Of a DNA stretch of 37,856 nucleotides, positions 17,527 through 26,787 are shown piece by piece. The position numbers and the translations under genes are program-made. Each line of letters starts with the position of its first letter. The first letter of the stretch is position 1. A model generated the notes under the pieces. That model worked only from the letters and a program-made list of their open reading frames with translations. It was not told the DNA's origin and made no database searches. This DNA is from Candidatus Aminicenantota bacterium (GTDB lineage: Bacteria; Acidobacteriota; Aminicenantia; UBA2199): assembly GCA_020355945.1 (NCBI GenBank), contig CP070627.1, forward strand, positions 4,166,940 to 4,204,795. The letters are read 5' to 3'.

Positions 17527-17718
17527 CCAATTGCCGGCTGCAAATAATTCTAATCGGATTAAATACTGACTGGCGGCTGAATCTTTTAATAACGGTTTGA
17601 GTTCTGTGATGAGCCGGTTACCTTCGGAATAGATAGGACTTTGCCTGGCACCTAATTTGTAATTCTTACCCCCTGCAAATAAAGTCCCGGATGTGAAACC
17701 GGAAGAGTATGATAAACT
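17428..17718 (-). pseudogene. Decayed ORF fragment of unknown family
   Basis: The minus strand is open for about 96 codons, ending at TAA 17428-17430. Readable segments include GFTSGTLFAGGKNYKLGA, LITELKPLLKDSAASQYLIR, LFAAGNWVGLDDTVKASG and HLENLVRLVEK. There is no start codon with a ribosome site, and the frame is closed upstream at 17719-17721. Part of the same sequence recurs at 14648-14678. I do not recognise the family. It may be the C-terminal stump of a gene broken when the R-M module arrived. Confidence 0.45.
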
Positions 17719-17724
17719 TTAGAA

Positions 17725-18780
17725 TCACCTGAACCACCAGTATTCAAAAAGAAAAATAATGATTGGAACGGCAATTGACGAGAAAAATTTAGATAGAGTT
17801 CCCAGGTCAATTAAAAAAGTTCGGGAATGAATCATTTCATAGTGAAGGGCTACAATTTTAGAATAGCGTTCCAGTGCCTCGGGAAAATCAGTTGTTTTAT
17901 TAAGTAGATTGGTAAAATTGAATTCCTGCATACTCCTTTCAATTGCCTCGACAATTTCGCATTTTCGCTCCGATACAATTTTTTTTATTGCCAATTGAGG
18001 GTATACAAAAAAACCGATGCAGAACAATATAAAGGGAATTGCCAGGAAATATATTGTTAATCCCAAAAGTTGGCTATTTTTCCAATTTATAAAAAAAAGC
18101 GCGACTAAAAATAAACTCACTTGTAACGAAAAAGATAAAGAAAATATCCCCACCAATCTCGAGGTACTCCTGAGGGCCATGGTTTGCCCCGGTACAGGAA
18201 AAAGTTTGAATTTCCCATAGGTCTGAAGCTGAAAAATCCAATAAATCGTAGTAATTGCTAACCAAAGTCCATACCCGGAAAATCCAAAGGCCAAAAAGAC
18301 AAGAATAAAAAAGAAAACACCATATCCGCCTTCAATATAGGGGTCAAGATAGTAAACAACCCCTAACCCCATTAATCCGAAAAGTAAAGAGATGTAATTC
18401 TGCACAGGGGATCGAAAAAGAAGTTTTATATCTCGTTTCAGTCTATTATACTGTTGTTCTGAAGAAAAAATTCCCGGTAAAAGAGTGATTGTATGTTTGA
18501 CATTACTATATGCATTGGATAACAAAACCCCCGCCGCACAAATTATGGCCACACATATTGATATTCCCATTATTTCATTGAAGCTGCTCCGGTGACCGGT
18601 AAAAAGCTTGACCAAAAGATATGGTATAAATATAAAAATACTCAGTATCAGGTAGACCAGGCTGGGAGGGATTTTTCGTAGAAAAGGGACCACTGAAAGA
18701 ATCCTGACATATACCGGCACCAGGTCTTTGTCTAAACTCTTTTTAAGTTCTTCTTTCATTTGATTTTCTGCTATTTCCAT
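17725..18780 (-). CDS. Multi-spanning membrane protein of unknown function
   Basis: This 351-residue protein has a charged, helical N terminus and about eight hydrophobic segments, among them LVYLILSIFIFIPYLLV, ISICVAIICAAGVLL, YGVFFFILVFLAFGF, LQVSLFLVALFFI and LTIYFLAIPFILFCIGFFV. A soluble stretch (KKIVSERKCEIVEAIERSMQ and following) precedes the last helix. No catalytic or transport motif was recognised. The start ATG 18780 has GGAGG upstream. It lies 41 bases after the reductase gene on the same strand, so the two are probably one operon, which suggests a link to isoprenoid or lipid metabolism. Confidence 0.75.
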   Translation of the reverse strand: MEIAENQMKEELKKSLDKDLVPVYVRILSVVPFLRKIPPSLVYLILSIFIFIPYLLVKLFTGHRSSFNEIMGISICVAIICAAGVLLSNAYSNVKHTITLLPGIFSSEQQYNRLKRDIKLLFRSPVQNYISLLFGLMGLGVVYYLDPYIEGGYGVFFFILVFLAFGFSGYGLWLAITTIYWIFQLQTYGKFKLFPVPGQTMALRSTSRLVGIFSLSFSLQVSLFLVALFFINWKNSQLLGLTIYFLAIPFILFCIGFFVYPQLAIKKIVSERKCEIVEAIERSMQEFNFTNLLNKTTDFPEALERYSKIVALHYEMIHSRTFLIDLGTLSKFFSSIAVPIIIFLFEYWWFR

Positions 18781-18821
18781 ATTGAATCCTCCGTTCTCCG
18801 TTAAAAAAAATCCGGATCCTT

Positions 18822-20057
18822 TTAAAAAAGAAGAGCTTTTAATATCCCGATAGTAGAGAAAATGGTTTTGGGATCAACAGTCTCTTCGATTAAACCTCCA
18901 ATTTGTTTGCGGACATACCTACCGGCATTTGCGCGCCAACAGATCAAATCCCCTAACATCGGCAGGGAAAGCCAACGTTGAGCCTTTTTATAGGCCTGGA
19001 AACGAGCACTCATTTTTTCTCTAAGGGTATCTCTATAGAGAACGTCAATACCTGAAAAGTCGGTTGTTTTTTCTTTAAAGTATTTTAGCAGTATTTCTGA
19101 TGCGATAATACCGCTTTCCATTGCCTTCCCGATTCCTTCGCCGCTAAAAGAGTAAGTTAAACCAGCGGCTTCTCCCAGCACCATTAAACCGGGTCTGTTT
19201 AATCTGGCGCCAGTAAAAGCCGTTCGAAGTAAAGCCCCTTTTAAAGATGATATCTGCTTTGCCTCACAAACAATCTCCCTGGCAATATGAAACAAATCAA
19301 TAAAGCGATACCACAATTTTTTTAGGTCTCTTATTGGAGGCTTTTTTTTCGAATCCAGAAAATACCCGGTACCAATATTAAAGGTATTCCCTGTCCCTGG
19401 AAATACCCAACCATATCCGGGACAGATGGTTTTGTCGTATGAAATATAAAAGCATTGATATTTATCTGCTGTTTGTTCGCTGCAGCGGAAATAACTCCTG
19501 GCTGCAACAGCTCCTGGCATTTTGCGCTGGCATACGCCGAACAATTCAAGGGGTTTGGGATTTGCACCGGTAGCCAGGAGAGTGAATTTTGCTTTCATTT
19601 CCATACCTGTGTTATCCTGGGAATGCCTGAATCTAGCACCGTGAACAACGCCATCCATTTCCAGCGCTTCGATGAGAGTGTAAGGTGAGATAAAAGTCGC
19701 CCCGGCTTCCACCGCGGATTTTCTCAAGATGTCATCGAATAGAATCCGGGGAATAGAGGCAAACCGGCCATTAACTGAAACATAGGAACCATTGGGAGCA
19801 TAGATGCGGAGTTTATCTATTTCAAGTGCGTGGGCCAGGACATGTTCTTTCAACCCCAACCGAGAAAGGGCACGAAATGTATCGGCGATAAGCCCATCAC
19901 CACAGATCTTCTCTCGGGGGAAATTGAATCGATCCGCTAAAATAACGTTTAGCCCTTCTCTTGCAAGTAATATTGCGGCTGTTGTTCCGGCGGGTCCTGC
20001 TCCAATTATTAATACATCTGCCTCTTTTTGACAAATTTTCGAATTTTGATTCCTCAT
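18822..20057 (-). CDS. Geranylgeranyl reductase family FAD-dependent oxidoreductase
   Basis: This 411-residue flavoprotein has the dinucleotide-binding motif VLIIGAGPAGTTAA (15-28). The FPREKICGDGL segment (46-56) is the geranylgeranyl-reductase signature. The second FAD motif is VLGEAAGLTYSFSGEGIG, and its GD-like Gly-Glu is typical. Family members reduce double bonds in prenyl chains of quinones, chlorophyll or lipids, usually at the membrane. A halogenase-like or hydroxylase role is less likely given this motif set. The start ATG 20057 lacks a clear ribosome site. A strong promoter lies about 145 bases upstream. The membrane-protein gene follows. Confidence 0.9.
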   Translation of the reverse strand: MRNQNSKICQKEADVLIIGAGPAGTTAAILLAREGLNVILADRFNFPREKICGDGLIADTFRALSRLGLKEHVLAHALEIDKLRIYAPNGSYVSVNGRFASIPRILFDDILRKSAVEAGATFISPYTLIEALEMDGVVHGARFRHSQDNTGMEMKAKFTLLATGANPKPLELFGVCQRKMPGAVAARSYFRCSEQTADKYQCFYISYDKTICPGYGWVFPGTGNTFNIGTGYFLDSKKKPPIRDLKKLWYRFIDLFHIAREIVCEAKQISSLKGALLRTAFTGARLNRPGLMVLGEAAGLTYSFSGEGIGKAMESGIIASEILLKYFKEKTTDFSGIDVLYRDTLREKMSARFQAYKKAQRWLSLPMLGDLICWRANAGRYVRKQIGGLIEETVDPKTIFSTIGILKALLF

Positions 20058-20208
20058 GGTTACATAATTATATTATAAAATTCGTCTATAATAAAGTCTA
20101 ATTGGGAAAATTGGGAAAAACCGCCGTTCTCATTTTGACCGACTTTGGTACAGCCATTTTGTCTTCTTTGGAGCTTACTTGTCTGGCACCAAAAAACCGG
20201 TTATTTCT

Positions 20209-20237
20209 ATCATATTGGAATCGGTTAAATTTGTCAA
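20209..20237 (-). promoter_or_regulatory. Strong sigma-70 promoter upstream of the reductase gene
   Basis: On the minus strand, TTGACA (20237-20232), a 17-base spacer and TATGAT (20214-20209) form a near-consensus promoter. It points to the reductase gene at 20057, leaving a leader of roughly 145 bases with no recognised riboswitch. Confidence 0.7.
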
Positions 20238-20311
20238 GACCAGGAAATGGCAATGGCAGGATTTACAATTAGGTAACCAGAATCTTTCCGCCTTTTATTC
20301 CCGGGGAAAAA

Positions 20312-20357
20312 AGTCATTTTTATCTTTTTTTCCTTGCAAAAAAAGACAAAAATGACT
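20312..20357 (-). terminator. Long hairpin terminator after the toxin gene
   Basis: Two 20-base arms (20312-20331 and 20338-20357) pair with one mismatch around a six-base loop. On the minus strand, a run of six T follows. It lies 21 bases after the toxin stop codon and separates the AbiE-like module from the reductase promoter. Confidence 0.8.
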
Positions 20358-20378
20358 ATAATTACCACTTTAACTTTT

Positions 20379-21242
20379 TCACTGCCATTCCATCCGTGAT
20401 CTATTTTTGAAAGGTTTTATTTTAAGGGCATTCAAAAATACATTCACCCGTTCAAATACATCCCGCTTTACCCGTTCTTTTTCCTCTTCATCGTCTATTT
20501 CTAAAAAATTTGCTGCCCATACAGGACCTGGTGAATCAACAGTTGAAAATTTGGCACATATTTTTCCCAGGCCTTCCTGGATGAGGGAATATGATAGATG
20601 TGCTTGAAAATGTTTCACCAATTGATTAATTCCTCCCTGGTAATTACGAATGAAAAAATATACATCATAAGCATCTTTTTCACTATACCTTTCCCATATG
20701 GCCATTCCTTTCATCACCAAAAAAGGAATAGCATCTGCTACCTTTATTATCACTTCATTTTCTGCTCCATCCGGCATTCTTCTTTTAAGTTTTACCATTG
20801 AGTTGTATTGAAATGCCAGGTCAGCTCCTCTTGCTTTTCTTGCCCGTACATCCTGTACTTTTTGGGTGCGATGTGTTTTTCCTGTTCCCCCATACTCCCC
20901 GGCAAGGAAATCCACTTGAACCTTAATGAAAGAACCGGTTTCATCTTTTATTGTCCGATAAAAAATAAACGGCTGTTGTGGATTTTTTTCATAACCACGT
21001 TTCTTCATAAGTTGAAGAATTGTTCGGTAGGTAACATCAGGTATATTTCGGAAATCAAGAGCGAGATCGATATCAAGACTTCCTGTATGTTTCGTTCCTT
21101 TCTCTCCGGTTAAAAAATATGGAACCCACCCGCCAACGATTACCAAATGATCGCGGAATTCCCCCAGCAGGGTCATCAATTCTACCATTACAGATAAACA
21201 CGCTTCAATCTCAGCTTTTGGATAATTTGCTATAGTTACCAC
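20379..21242 (-). CDS. AbiEii/AbiGii-like nucleotidyltransferase toxin
   Basis: This 287-residue protein has the nucleotidyltransferase pattern VGGWVPYFLTG (36-46), then GSLDIDLAL (54-62) with Asp57 and Asp59 as likely metal ligands. A third acidic position may be Asp111 in VQVDFLAG. Family knowledge: AbiEii-type toxins transfer nucleotides to tRNA or other targets and act in abortive phage infection with an AbiEi antitoxin. The GTG start at 21242 lies inside the end of the antitoxin gene (7-base overlap), so translation is coupled. The order antitoxin then toxin matches type IV AbiE pairs. A strong hairpin terminator follows. Confidence 0.85.
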   Translation of the reverse strand: MVTIANYPKAEIEACLSVMVELMTLLGEFRDHLVIVGGWVPYFLTGEKGTKHTGSLDIDLALDFRNIPDVTYRTILQLMKKRGYEKNPQQPFIFYRTIKDETGSFIKVQVDFLAGEYGGTGKTHRTQKVQDVRARKARGADLAFQYNSMVKLKRRMPDGAENEVIIKVADAIPFLVMKGMAIWERYSEKDAYDVYFFIRNYQGGINQLVKHFQAHLSYSLIQEGLGKICAKFSTVDSPGPVWAANFLEIDDEEEKERVKRDVFERVNVFLNALKIKPFKNRSRMEWQ

Positions 21243-22285
21243 TGTTCTCTTAACCTATGTTCTAAAAGAAATTTTGCCGCTTCTTCCCCCCTTTCCTTAT
21301 AGCTTTTCAAATCCAAATAAAGTTGGACATCAGAAACAACCTTAAAACCTTTTACATCTTGAACTCCATATAAAACACCCTCCTCATAAGGTTGTAACAA
21401 CGAAATATTTGGCCCGGAAGAGACCTTTTTCCAACCCAACTGGCGAGCAATATCTTCTACAGCCCCGGTGGAATAAGCAAACACCCTATTATACCTTAAA
21501 GAGGGTGCAATGAGGGCAGCACCGGATGTAAGAGTAAACCCATATTGAATATGTTGAGATTCACAATAATTTGCCAATTTATATTCTATAGCCCTTATTT
21601 CATCAAAGGAATAGTAATGGGTAATTTTATTTTTTCGAAAGGTATAATTCTGTGTCCATTTTTCTAACAGTTTCTCAGGGTTTAAAAGACGGAAGGTTTT
21701 ATTTTCTCCAATCTTAATGAATTCGTGATCCACTAGTTTTTGCTTTATATTAGAAGCTTGTCCTATACTGATGTTTGCCTCTTTAGCCAGGTCTCTAACA
21801 TACCAATCTCTTTTGGAAAGGCATAAGAGAACACGTATTACCCGTGAGGATTTTTGAGTAAAAAGAGATTTTAGCGGTCTTGTATTGGGAAAGGGATTCG
21901 GTCGCCCCTGGATATCAATGTATATCCCATTAACCTGTATAAAACAATTTCCCCCAAGATCAATAAAACCGACTCCACCTTCTTTACAAATTTTGACCGA
22001 CTCTTCCGATAGATAAGGTGCTCCGACAATTCCATAGGATTTTGCCTTGCCTGTCAATATATCCTTCAATTCATTTACTGCCATCCGGATATACCGTGGT
22101 TGTCCTATGGATTTGATATAAAAAAACAGAAGGTACTCTTGTTTGCTTTTGTTTTTTGCCCTGACTTTAATCATTAAATCCGTTTCAGGTGAGGTTTTTC
22201 CCGGAATAACTTCTAAGACTCCCGTGCCCTTCAATACGTTTACAGCGCGTTCTATTAATTTTGGAGTTATTTCATTTATCGTCAT
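21236..22285 (-). CDS. AbiEi-like antitoxin and transcriptional regulator
   Basis: This 349-residue protein matches the long AbiEi-type antitoxins. Residues 1-130 resemble the usual N-terminal domain, with YGIVGAPYLSEESVKICKEG, VGFIDLGGNCFI and DIQGRPNPF. A winged helix-turn-helix follows at 145-200 (SSRVIRVLLCLSKRDWYVRD, then EANISIGQASNIKQKL). The remaining residues probably contact the toxin or DNA. Such antitoxins repress their own operon and counter the toxin. The ATG at 22285 lies two bases from a symmetric operator-like array (22287-22342). No clear ribosome site is present. Confidence 0.82.
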   Translation of the reverse strand: MTINEITPKLIERAVNVLKGTGVLEVIPGKTSPETDLMIKVRAKNKSKQEYLLFFYIKSIGQPRYIRMAVNELKDILTGKAKSYGIVGAPYLSEESVKICKEGGVGFIDLGGNCFIQVNGIYIDIQGRPNPFPNTRPLKSLFTQKSSRVIRVLLCLSKRDWYVRDLAKEANISIGQASNIKQKLVDHEFIKIGENKTFRLLNPEKLLEKWTQNYTFRKNKITHYYSFDEIRAIEYKLANYCESQHIQYGFTLTSGAALIAPSLRYNRVFAYSTGAVEDIARQLGWKKVSSGPNISLLQPYEEGVLYGVQDVKGFKVVSDVQLYLDLKSYKERGEEAAKFLLEHRLREQW

Positions 22286-22286
22286 T

Positions 22287-22342
22287 GTTTCACTTTAAAT
22301 GCCAGTTTCAGCATTCGCTGAAACTATACCAAAATATGAAAC
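22287..22342 (-). promoter_or_regulatory. Nested dyad operator of the AbiE-like operon
   Basis: Four copies of one hexamer occur: GTTTCA at 22287 and 22305, then TGAAAC at 22319 and 22337. The array is symmetric about 22314.5, with 18-base steps on each side. The inner pair is a perfect GTTTCAGC-ATTC-GCTGAAAC palindrome (22305-22324). Its place beside the antitoxin start fits autorepression. Confidence 0.75.
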
Positions 22343-22395
22343 AAAGATCAAGTCTGTTCCTAAAATTCAATTTACAAAATTTTTCTACAAAGTAA

Positions 22396-25300
22396 TTACT
22401 TGCGTACTCGTTCCCTTGGAACCTCAATGGGATACATGGGTTCAATTTTTCCTGTTTCTTCATCTAATTTCAAGGCCAATTTTTTTTGCCATTCCTCCAT
22501 TAATTCGTCCGGGTTCCCTTTGATAGGTGGAGCATCGGGGATATCGAAACGTATAGTATATATTTTGATGGAGTTACCAGTGACTTTTACGGCCACATGC
22601 ATTTTGTCTCCTTTATCGTCCAAAAAACGATATGCACCGGTACCTATACCGGGAAGTAAACGACTGGCTTTGGGTTTGATTGTATCACCGTATATATCCG
22701 ACTGATGGATCCAATTATCAGTCGCAACAGTTACAGTCCTGCCATCAGGACTGTACGATACGGAACGAATTAAACCGTAATGTATTATAGGCTTTCCCAC
22801 AGGTTCGCAGGTGTCAGTTCTCCATAAACTAGCTGTTTTAAAGCAGCCTGTGAGCACGGTACGACCGTCAGGGCTAAATGCTACTGAAGAAACAATACCA
22901 TTATGTTCCAATTTCTTTCCCACAGGTTCTCCGGTATCAGTTCGCCACAACCGGGCGATTCTAAAACTGCCTGTGATCAAGGTTCGACCGTCAGGGCTGA
23001 ACGCTGCGGCAGTAGCTGAATCGTGATGTATCATAGGTTTCCCCACAGGTTCGCCAGTGTCAACTCGCCACAAACGGACTACTTCTTCATATCTTCCCGT
23101 AAACACGGAGCGACCATCAGGACTGAAAGATAAAGCAAAAACATAACCATCATGTTTCATTATCTTTCCCACAGGTTCCCCGGTATCGGCTTGCCACAAC
23201 AGGGCTGTTCCATCCCTGCTTCCGGTTAGCACGGTGCGGTTATCTGGGCTGAACGCTGCGGCACTAACATGATCGTCATGTTTCATTATCTTTCCCAAAG
23301 GTTCGCCGGTATCAGTTTGCCACAACCGGGCTGTGCCATCACTGCTTCCTGTGATGAGGGTGCGGCCGTCTGGGCTGAACGCTGCGGCACTAACATGGTC
23401 ATCATGTTTCATTATCTTTCCTTCAATTTCGCCAGTGTCAGCCCGCCACAAGCGTGCTGTGTTATCAGTGCTTCCAGTGAGCACAGTTTTGCCGTCAGGG
23501 CTGAATGCTACTGTACCAACCAAATAATTGTGTTTCATTATATTTCCCACAGGTTCGCCTGTATCAACCCACCACAACCTGACTATGCCATTACTGCTTC
23601 CTGTGAGCACGGTGCGGCCATCGGGACTGATCGCTACGGCAGATACACTACTTCCATGTAGCATAAGCTCTCCCACATTTTCACCAGTATCAGCACACCA
23701 CAACCTGATTTTGCCATCCCTGCTTACTGTGAGCACGGTTCGGCCATCGGGACTGAACGCTACGGTAGATATACTACTACCATGTATAATAAGCTTTCCC
23801 ACGGGTTCACCGGTATCAGTTCGCCATAACCGCGCTGTATCATCAGAGATTCCTGTGAGTACGGTGCGGCCATCGGGACTAAACAATGCGTTATAATAAA
23901 AAGAACTTCTATGTTTTATTATTTTTCCTAAAGGTTCGCCTGTATCAGCCGACCACAACCGTGCTGTGTTATCACCGTTTATGGTGATCACAGTGGGTCC
24001 GCCAGGACTAAATGCAACAGCCTTCACATCTTTATTGTGCCGATATGTGGTAAGAATATTCTCATAATCATCTTTTATGAGACAACCGACTTCACGACGT
24101 CTTATCTCTGTATCTTTCACTTTCATGGCTTGCAATCGATATAACACCCCTTCATCACGTTTTTCCACTGCTTCAGCGCGCAAAGCGCGGCGGTCCCAGT
24201 ATTGTGCTAAAAGGTCTTCTGCTGTACCGGAATAACCGGGGATTGTTCGTAATGTTTTATATTCTTGAATTGGGACATCATCCTGCGCTGTACGGATGTT
24301 TTCAATATACACCCCAGGTATTATCACTTCGATTGCAATAATCAAGGCAATTAATATCGCCGCAATCGAAATAATCTCAATATGCTTTGTCCAATAGGTT
24401 GGCATTACTTTTTTTGCCCAATCCGTCGTAAAAGTCAGCTCATATATACGGTTACGCACACTTAACTTTCGGTTTGCAAGTAGTACCACCAATCCAGATA
24501 GTTTCAATGCCGTGTGAATGAAAGAGAGAGGTTCATCTGTAATCGGGCGTCCCTGTAAGATACGGCGATAAAGCGTTAAAATCCTTCTAACGGGATTCTT
24601 TTTATGCACCAGACGGTCACGGACAAAATTGAGATTAGCGTCCTGGTGACTGGCACCAGGAGCAAGGAAATACTTTTTCACCAGACCATCGATATATTCG
24701 TCATTGTAAACTCCCGGTTTCTCATCCACCGCCAAACGACAGAGTTTTTGCGTCAAATAAGGATGACCGCCAGTCCAATAAAGAATCCGCTTAAGTATCT
24801 CTTCACTCTTTATTTGATCATTTCCAAGGCCCCTGGCTAAAGGTAGTGCCTCTTCCGGCGTAAAATCGGTAAGCTCGATTCGATGCCCGATATTAAACGG
24901 TGTTCTCCTGGTATCTTTAATCAATTGCGAAGGAGTAGCAACTCCCAAAAGTACGAAACTTAAACGCCTATATACCGGTTCAGTGGCTCGAGCATTATAA
25001 CATGCCCGAATAGCGGCAAAGAAATCATCTGTAAAAGGCAGGGCAATGGTGGTATCGATCTCATCCACGAATATCACCACCTGGTCAGTGGCATTCGCCA
25101 GGACAACATCTCGGAAAAACCTGGTCAAGCGCAGCAGGGCAGGCAAGTGCTTTCGTTCCTCCCACCATTTACCAATATCCATCTCCATGCCCAATTTATC
25201 TAAAACGCAATCTGCAATACCGCAGTACCATTGATTGGCAGATTCCTTTTCTTTTTCAGACCCGATTTGAGAGAGGTCCACAATCACTGTTTGAATCCCC

Positions 25301-25503
25301 TGCTTTTTCAACCGTTGGGCCGTACGGGCCATTAAACTGGATTTGCCCATCTGGCGGGGTGTCAACACGTAGCAAAAGTCACTGGCTAATGTACGCTCAT
25401 ATATTTCATTATCCGCTTTTCTTTCGATGTAACTTGGGGCATCCGGCTGCATGGAGCCACCTACAACATAAAAATTTTTGTTTATTTGAGTTGTATCACT
25501 CAT
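22396..25503 (-). CDS. AAA-like (STAND-type) ATPase with transmembrane segment and WD40 repeats
   Basis: This is a 1035-residue protein. Residues 11-365 form an AAA-like (PF14516-type) NTPase, with Walker A TPRQMGKSSLM (48-58), Walker B VVIFVDEID (142-150), a TPFNIGHRIELTDFTPEE region and GGHPYLTQKLC (245-255). A single membrane segment lies at about 375-397. A linker (400-480) is followed by about ten WD40-type repeats (485-935) of the form GRTVLTGSxDxTARLWxxDT, then a unique C-terminal tail. Such proteins are thought to sense a signal through WD40 and switch through NTP hydrolysis. It overlaps the preceding ATPase gene by 4 bases (ATGA), so the two are coupled. The two ATPase domains are paralogous. 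The exact ligand is unknown. Confidence 0.9.
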   Translation of the reverse strand: MSDTTQINKNFYVVGGSMQPDAPSYIERKADNEIYERTLASDFCYVLTPRQMGKSSLMARTAQRLKKQGIQTVIVDLSQIGSEKEKESANQWYCGIADCVLDKLGMEMDIGKWWEERKHLPALLRLTRFFRDVVLANATDQVVIFVDEIDTTIALPFTDDFFAAIRACYNARATEPVYRRLSFVLLGVATPSQLIKDTRRTPFNIGHRIELTDFTPEEALPLARGLGNDQIKSEEILKRILYWTGGHPYLTQKLCRLAVDEKPGVYNDEYIDGLVKKYFLAPGASHQDANLNFVRDRLVHKKNPVRRILTLYRRILQGRPITDEPLSFIHTALKLSGLVVLLANRKLSVRNRIYELTFTTDWAKKVMPTYWTKHIEIISIAAILIALIIAIEVIIPGVYIENIRTAQDDVPIQEYKTLRTIPGYSGTAEDLLAQYWDRRALRAEAVEKRDEGVLYRLQAMKVKDTEIRRREVGCLIKDDYENILTTYRHNKDVKAVAFSPGGPTVITINGDNTARLWSADTGEPLGKIIKHRSSFYYNALFSPDGRTVLTGISDDTARLWRTDTGEPVGKLIIHGSSISTVAFSPDGRTVLTVSRDGKIRLWCADTGENVGELMLHGSSVSAVAISPDGRTVLTGSSNGIVRLWWVDTGEPVGNIMKHNYLVGTVAFSPDGKTVLTGSTDNTARLWRADTGEIEGKIMKHDDHVSAAAFSPDGRTLITGSSDGTARLWQTDTGEPLGKIMKHDDHVSAAAFSPDNRTVLTGSRDGTALLWQADTGEPVGKIMKHDGYVFALSFSPDGRSVFTGRYEEVVRLWRVDTGEPVGKPMIHHDSATAAAFSPDGRTLITGSFRIARLWRTDTGEPVGKKLEHNGIVSSVAFSPDGRTVLTGCFKTASLWRTDTCEPVGKPIIHYGLIRSVSYSPDGRTVTVATDNWIHQSDIYGDTIKPKASRLLPGIGTGAYRFLDDKGDKMHVAVKVTGNSIKIYTIRFDIPDAPPIKGNPDELMEEWQKKLALKLDEETGKIEPMYPIEVPRERVRK
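22700..24051 (-). repeat. WD40-coding tandem repeat array
   Basis: About ten units of roughly 129 bases code for the WD40 blades. Some neighbouring units are nearly identical: the KHDDHVSAAAFSPD segment occurs twice in succession. The similarity suggests recent unit duplication and possible copy-number change. Confidence 0.75.
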
Positions 25504-26762
25504 AAGTGTTTCCTGAAATAATCGCTGTAAAGCTGGCAGCGCATTTGTACGGCTTGACGGGTTTTACCTTTTACCAGTCCCGCACTCCTGAGACGTATAA
25601 AATGAATTTCATCGTCGCAGGTGCCGCGCCGCAATACCTGGCGAAGAGCATCCTTTAATTCCTTTTCTTCCTGCAAAAGCCAGACAAATCGCCGCAAATG
25701 ATCGCCGAACGTTCCTATATCTTCTATGGCAGCTTCTTTTAACTGCGAAATGGTGTAATTGTCTTTTCGCAGCGTATACAATGCCGCACACACCAGGAAA
25801 GGCTGTCCGCCGGTAAGATTTAGCAATTCTTCAATCTCTATGTCTGTCTTCAATGGGCAGCCGTATTTGGCATTAGACTCTTTTACCTGGAAGACATCGA
25901 AATCCTCCATATTAATCGAATGTCCTACATTAAAAGGAGACTGGTTGATATCCTTGATCCAGAGATAGGGTTCAGTGGAATGGGCAATCACCATGTTCAG
26001 GCGGTTCCAGCAATCTTCGGTGGCCCTGCGGTTGTGCCACCCCCTTATAGTGGCGAAAAAATCATCCCTGAAAGAACAAGAGAACAATCGGTCTACCTCG
26101 TCAAACAAAATCAGCACCGGTGTCCGGGCCTCATCCAGGACGGCCTTTTTGATAAATTTCGTGAGATTGTCTTTAGCGCCGCGGTGCTCCTTCCAACAAT
26201 CATCCGGTTCGATATCGGTTTCCAGTGCCTCTGATATTTTCCAGGCCAGTTCTTTGAATAGTGCTTCTATTGACGTCAAGTTTGCTTCATCTACCAATTG
26301 AAAATCAAGATAAAAGGATTTGTAGTGATTTTTTTTTGCATCCGCATGTGCCCGTGCCAGCAAAGAGCTCTTTCCCATTTGTCTCGCTCCCTTGACTTTG
26401 GTGGTGGAGCCTGTTTTATGGATTTGCTGAATAATCTCATCATCCGCTTTACGTCTCACATAGAAAGGGGAATCCAGCCTTACCGCACCGGTATTTAATT
26501 CGATTAAGGACGTCAATCTTGGATCGGCGGCAGGTAACGGTGCACCGATACCGTCCGTGGCATCGAAAAGCGTTTGCATTCCGGATGGGGAAATATCATC
26601 ATTAACTGCTTTCCCTTTTATCGGCAGTGATTCATGTTTTTCAATGGCTTTCAATATCTGCCCGGCTAACGTCTCAAAAGAAACATCAGGCGTCCAGCGT
26701 GTATATTGTACGGGATCCAGGTATGCCCCCAGGTCATAAGGCAATTCGCCGTCAAAGTCCAC
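25500..26762 (-). CDS. AAA-like ATPase, frameshift-separated C-terminal part of a TIR-AAA protein
   Basis: The open frame gives 420 residues from GTG 26762, but that GTG is an internal Val codon of a frame open up to the A9 run. Its first 25 residues (GELPYDLGAYLDPVQYTRW) match the end of a TIR domain. The ATPase follows at about 95-400, with Walker A GARQMGKSSLL (125-135), Walker B VLILFDEVD (216-224), DDFFATIRGWHNRRATED, SPFNVGHSINMEDF and GGQPFLVCAAL. It is a paralogue of the ATPase in the next gene, which it overlaps by 4 bases. The missing TIR half lies in the frame at 26788-27051. One base less in the A run would fuse them into a protein of about 517 residues. Confidence 0.88.
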   Translation of the reverse strand: MDFDGELPYDLGAYLDPVQYTRWTPDVSFETLAGQILKAIEKHESLPIKGKAVNDDISPSGMQTLFDATDGIGAPLPAADPRLTSLIELNTGAVRLDSPFYVRRKADDEIIQQIHKTGSTTKVKGARQMGKSSLLARAHADAKKNHYKSFYLDFQLVDEANLTSIEALFKELAWKISEALETDIEPDDCWKEHRGAKDNLTKFIKKAVLDEARTPVLILFDEVDRLFSCSFRDDFFATIRGWHNRRATEDCWNRLNMVIAHSTEPYLWIKDINQSPFNVGHSINMEDFDVFQVKESNAKYGCPLKTDIEIEELLNLTGGQPFLVCAALYTLRKDNYTISQLKEAAIEDIGTFGDHLRRFVWLLQEEKELKDALRQVLRRGTCDDEIHFIRLRSAGLVKGKTRQAVQMRCQLYSDYFRKHL

Positions 26763-26787
26763 ACGAATCGGCAGGATGGTAAATTGT

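Noticed and set aside
20100..20165. Possible rpmF (L32) gene from MAVPK start
   Set aside because: Only five residues fit; the basic zinc-ribbon body of L32 is absent and the frame stops after 19 codons.
23269..23896. Plus-strand open frames opposite the WD40 gene
   Set aside because: They mirror the repeat periodicity of the minus-strand gene and lack starts and ribosome sites.
22700..24051. Regular repeats that could suggest a CRISPR array
   Set aside because: The unit is about 129 bases, stays in frame and encodes WD40 blades; no short identical repeats with unique spacers are present.
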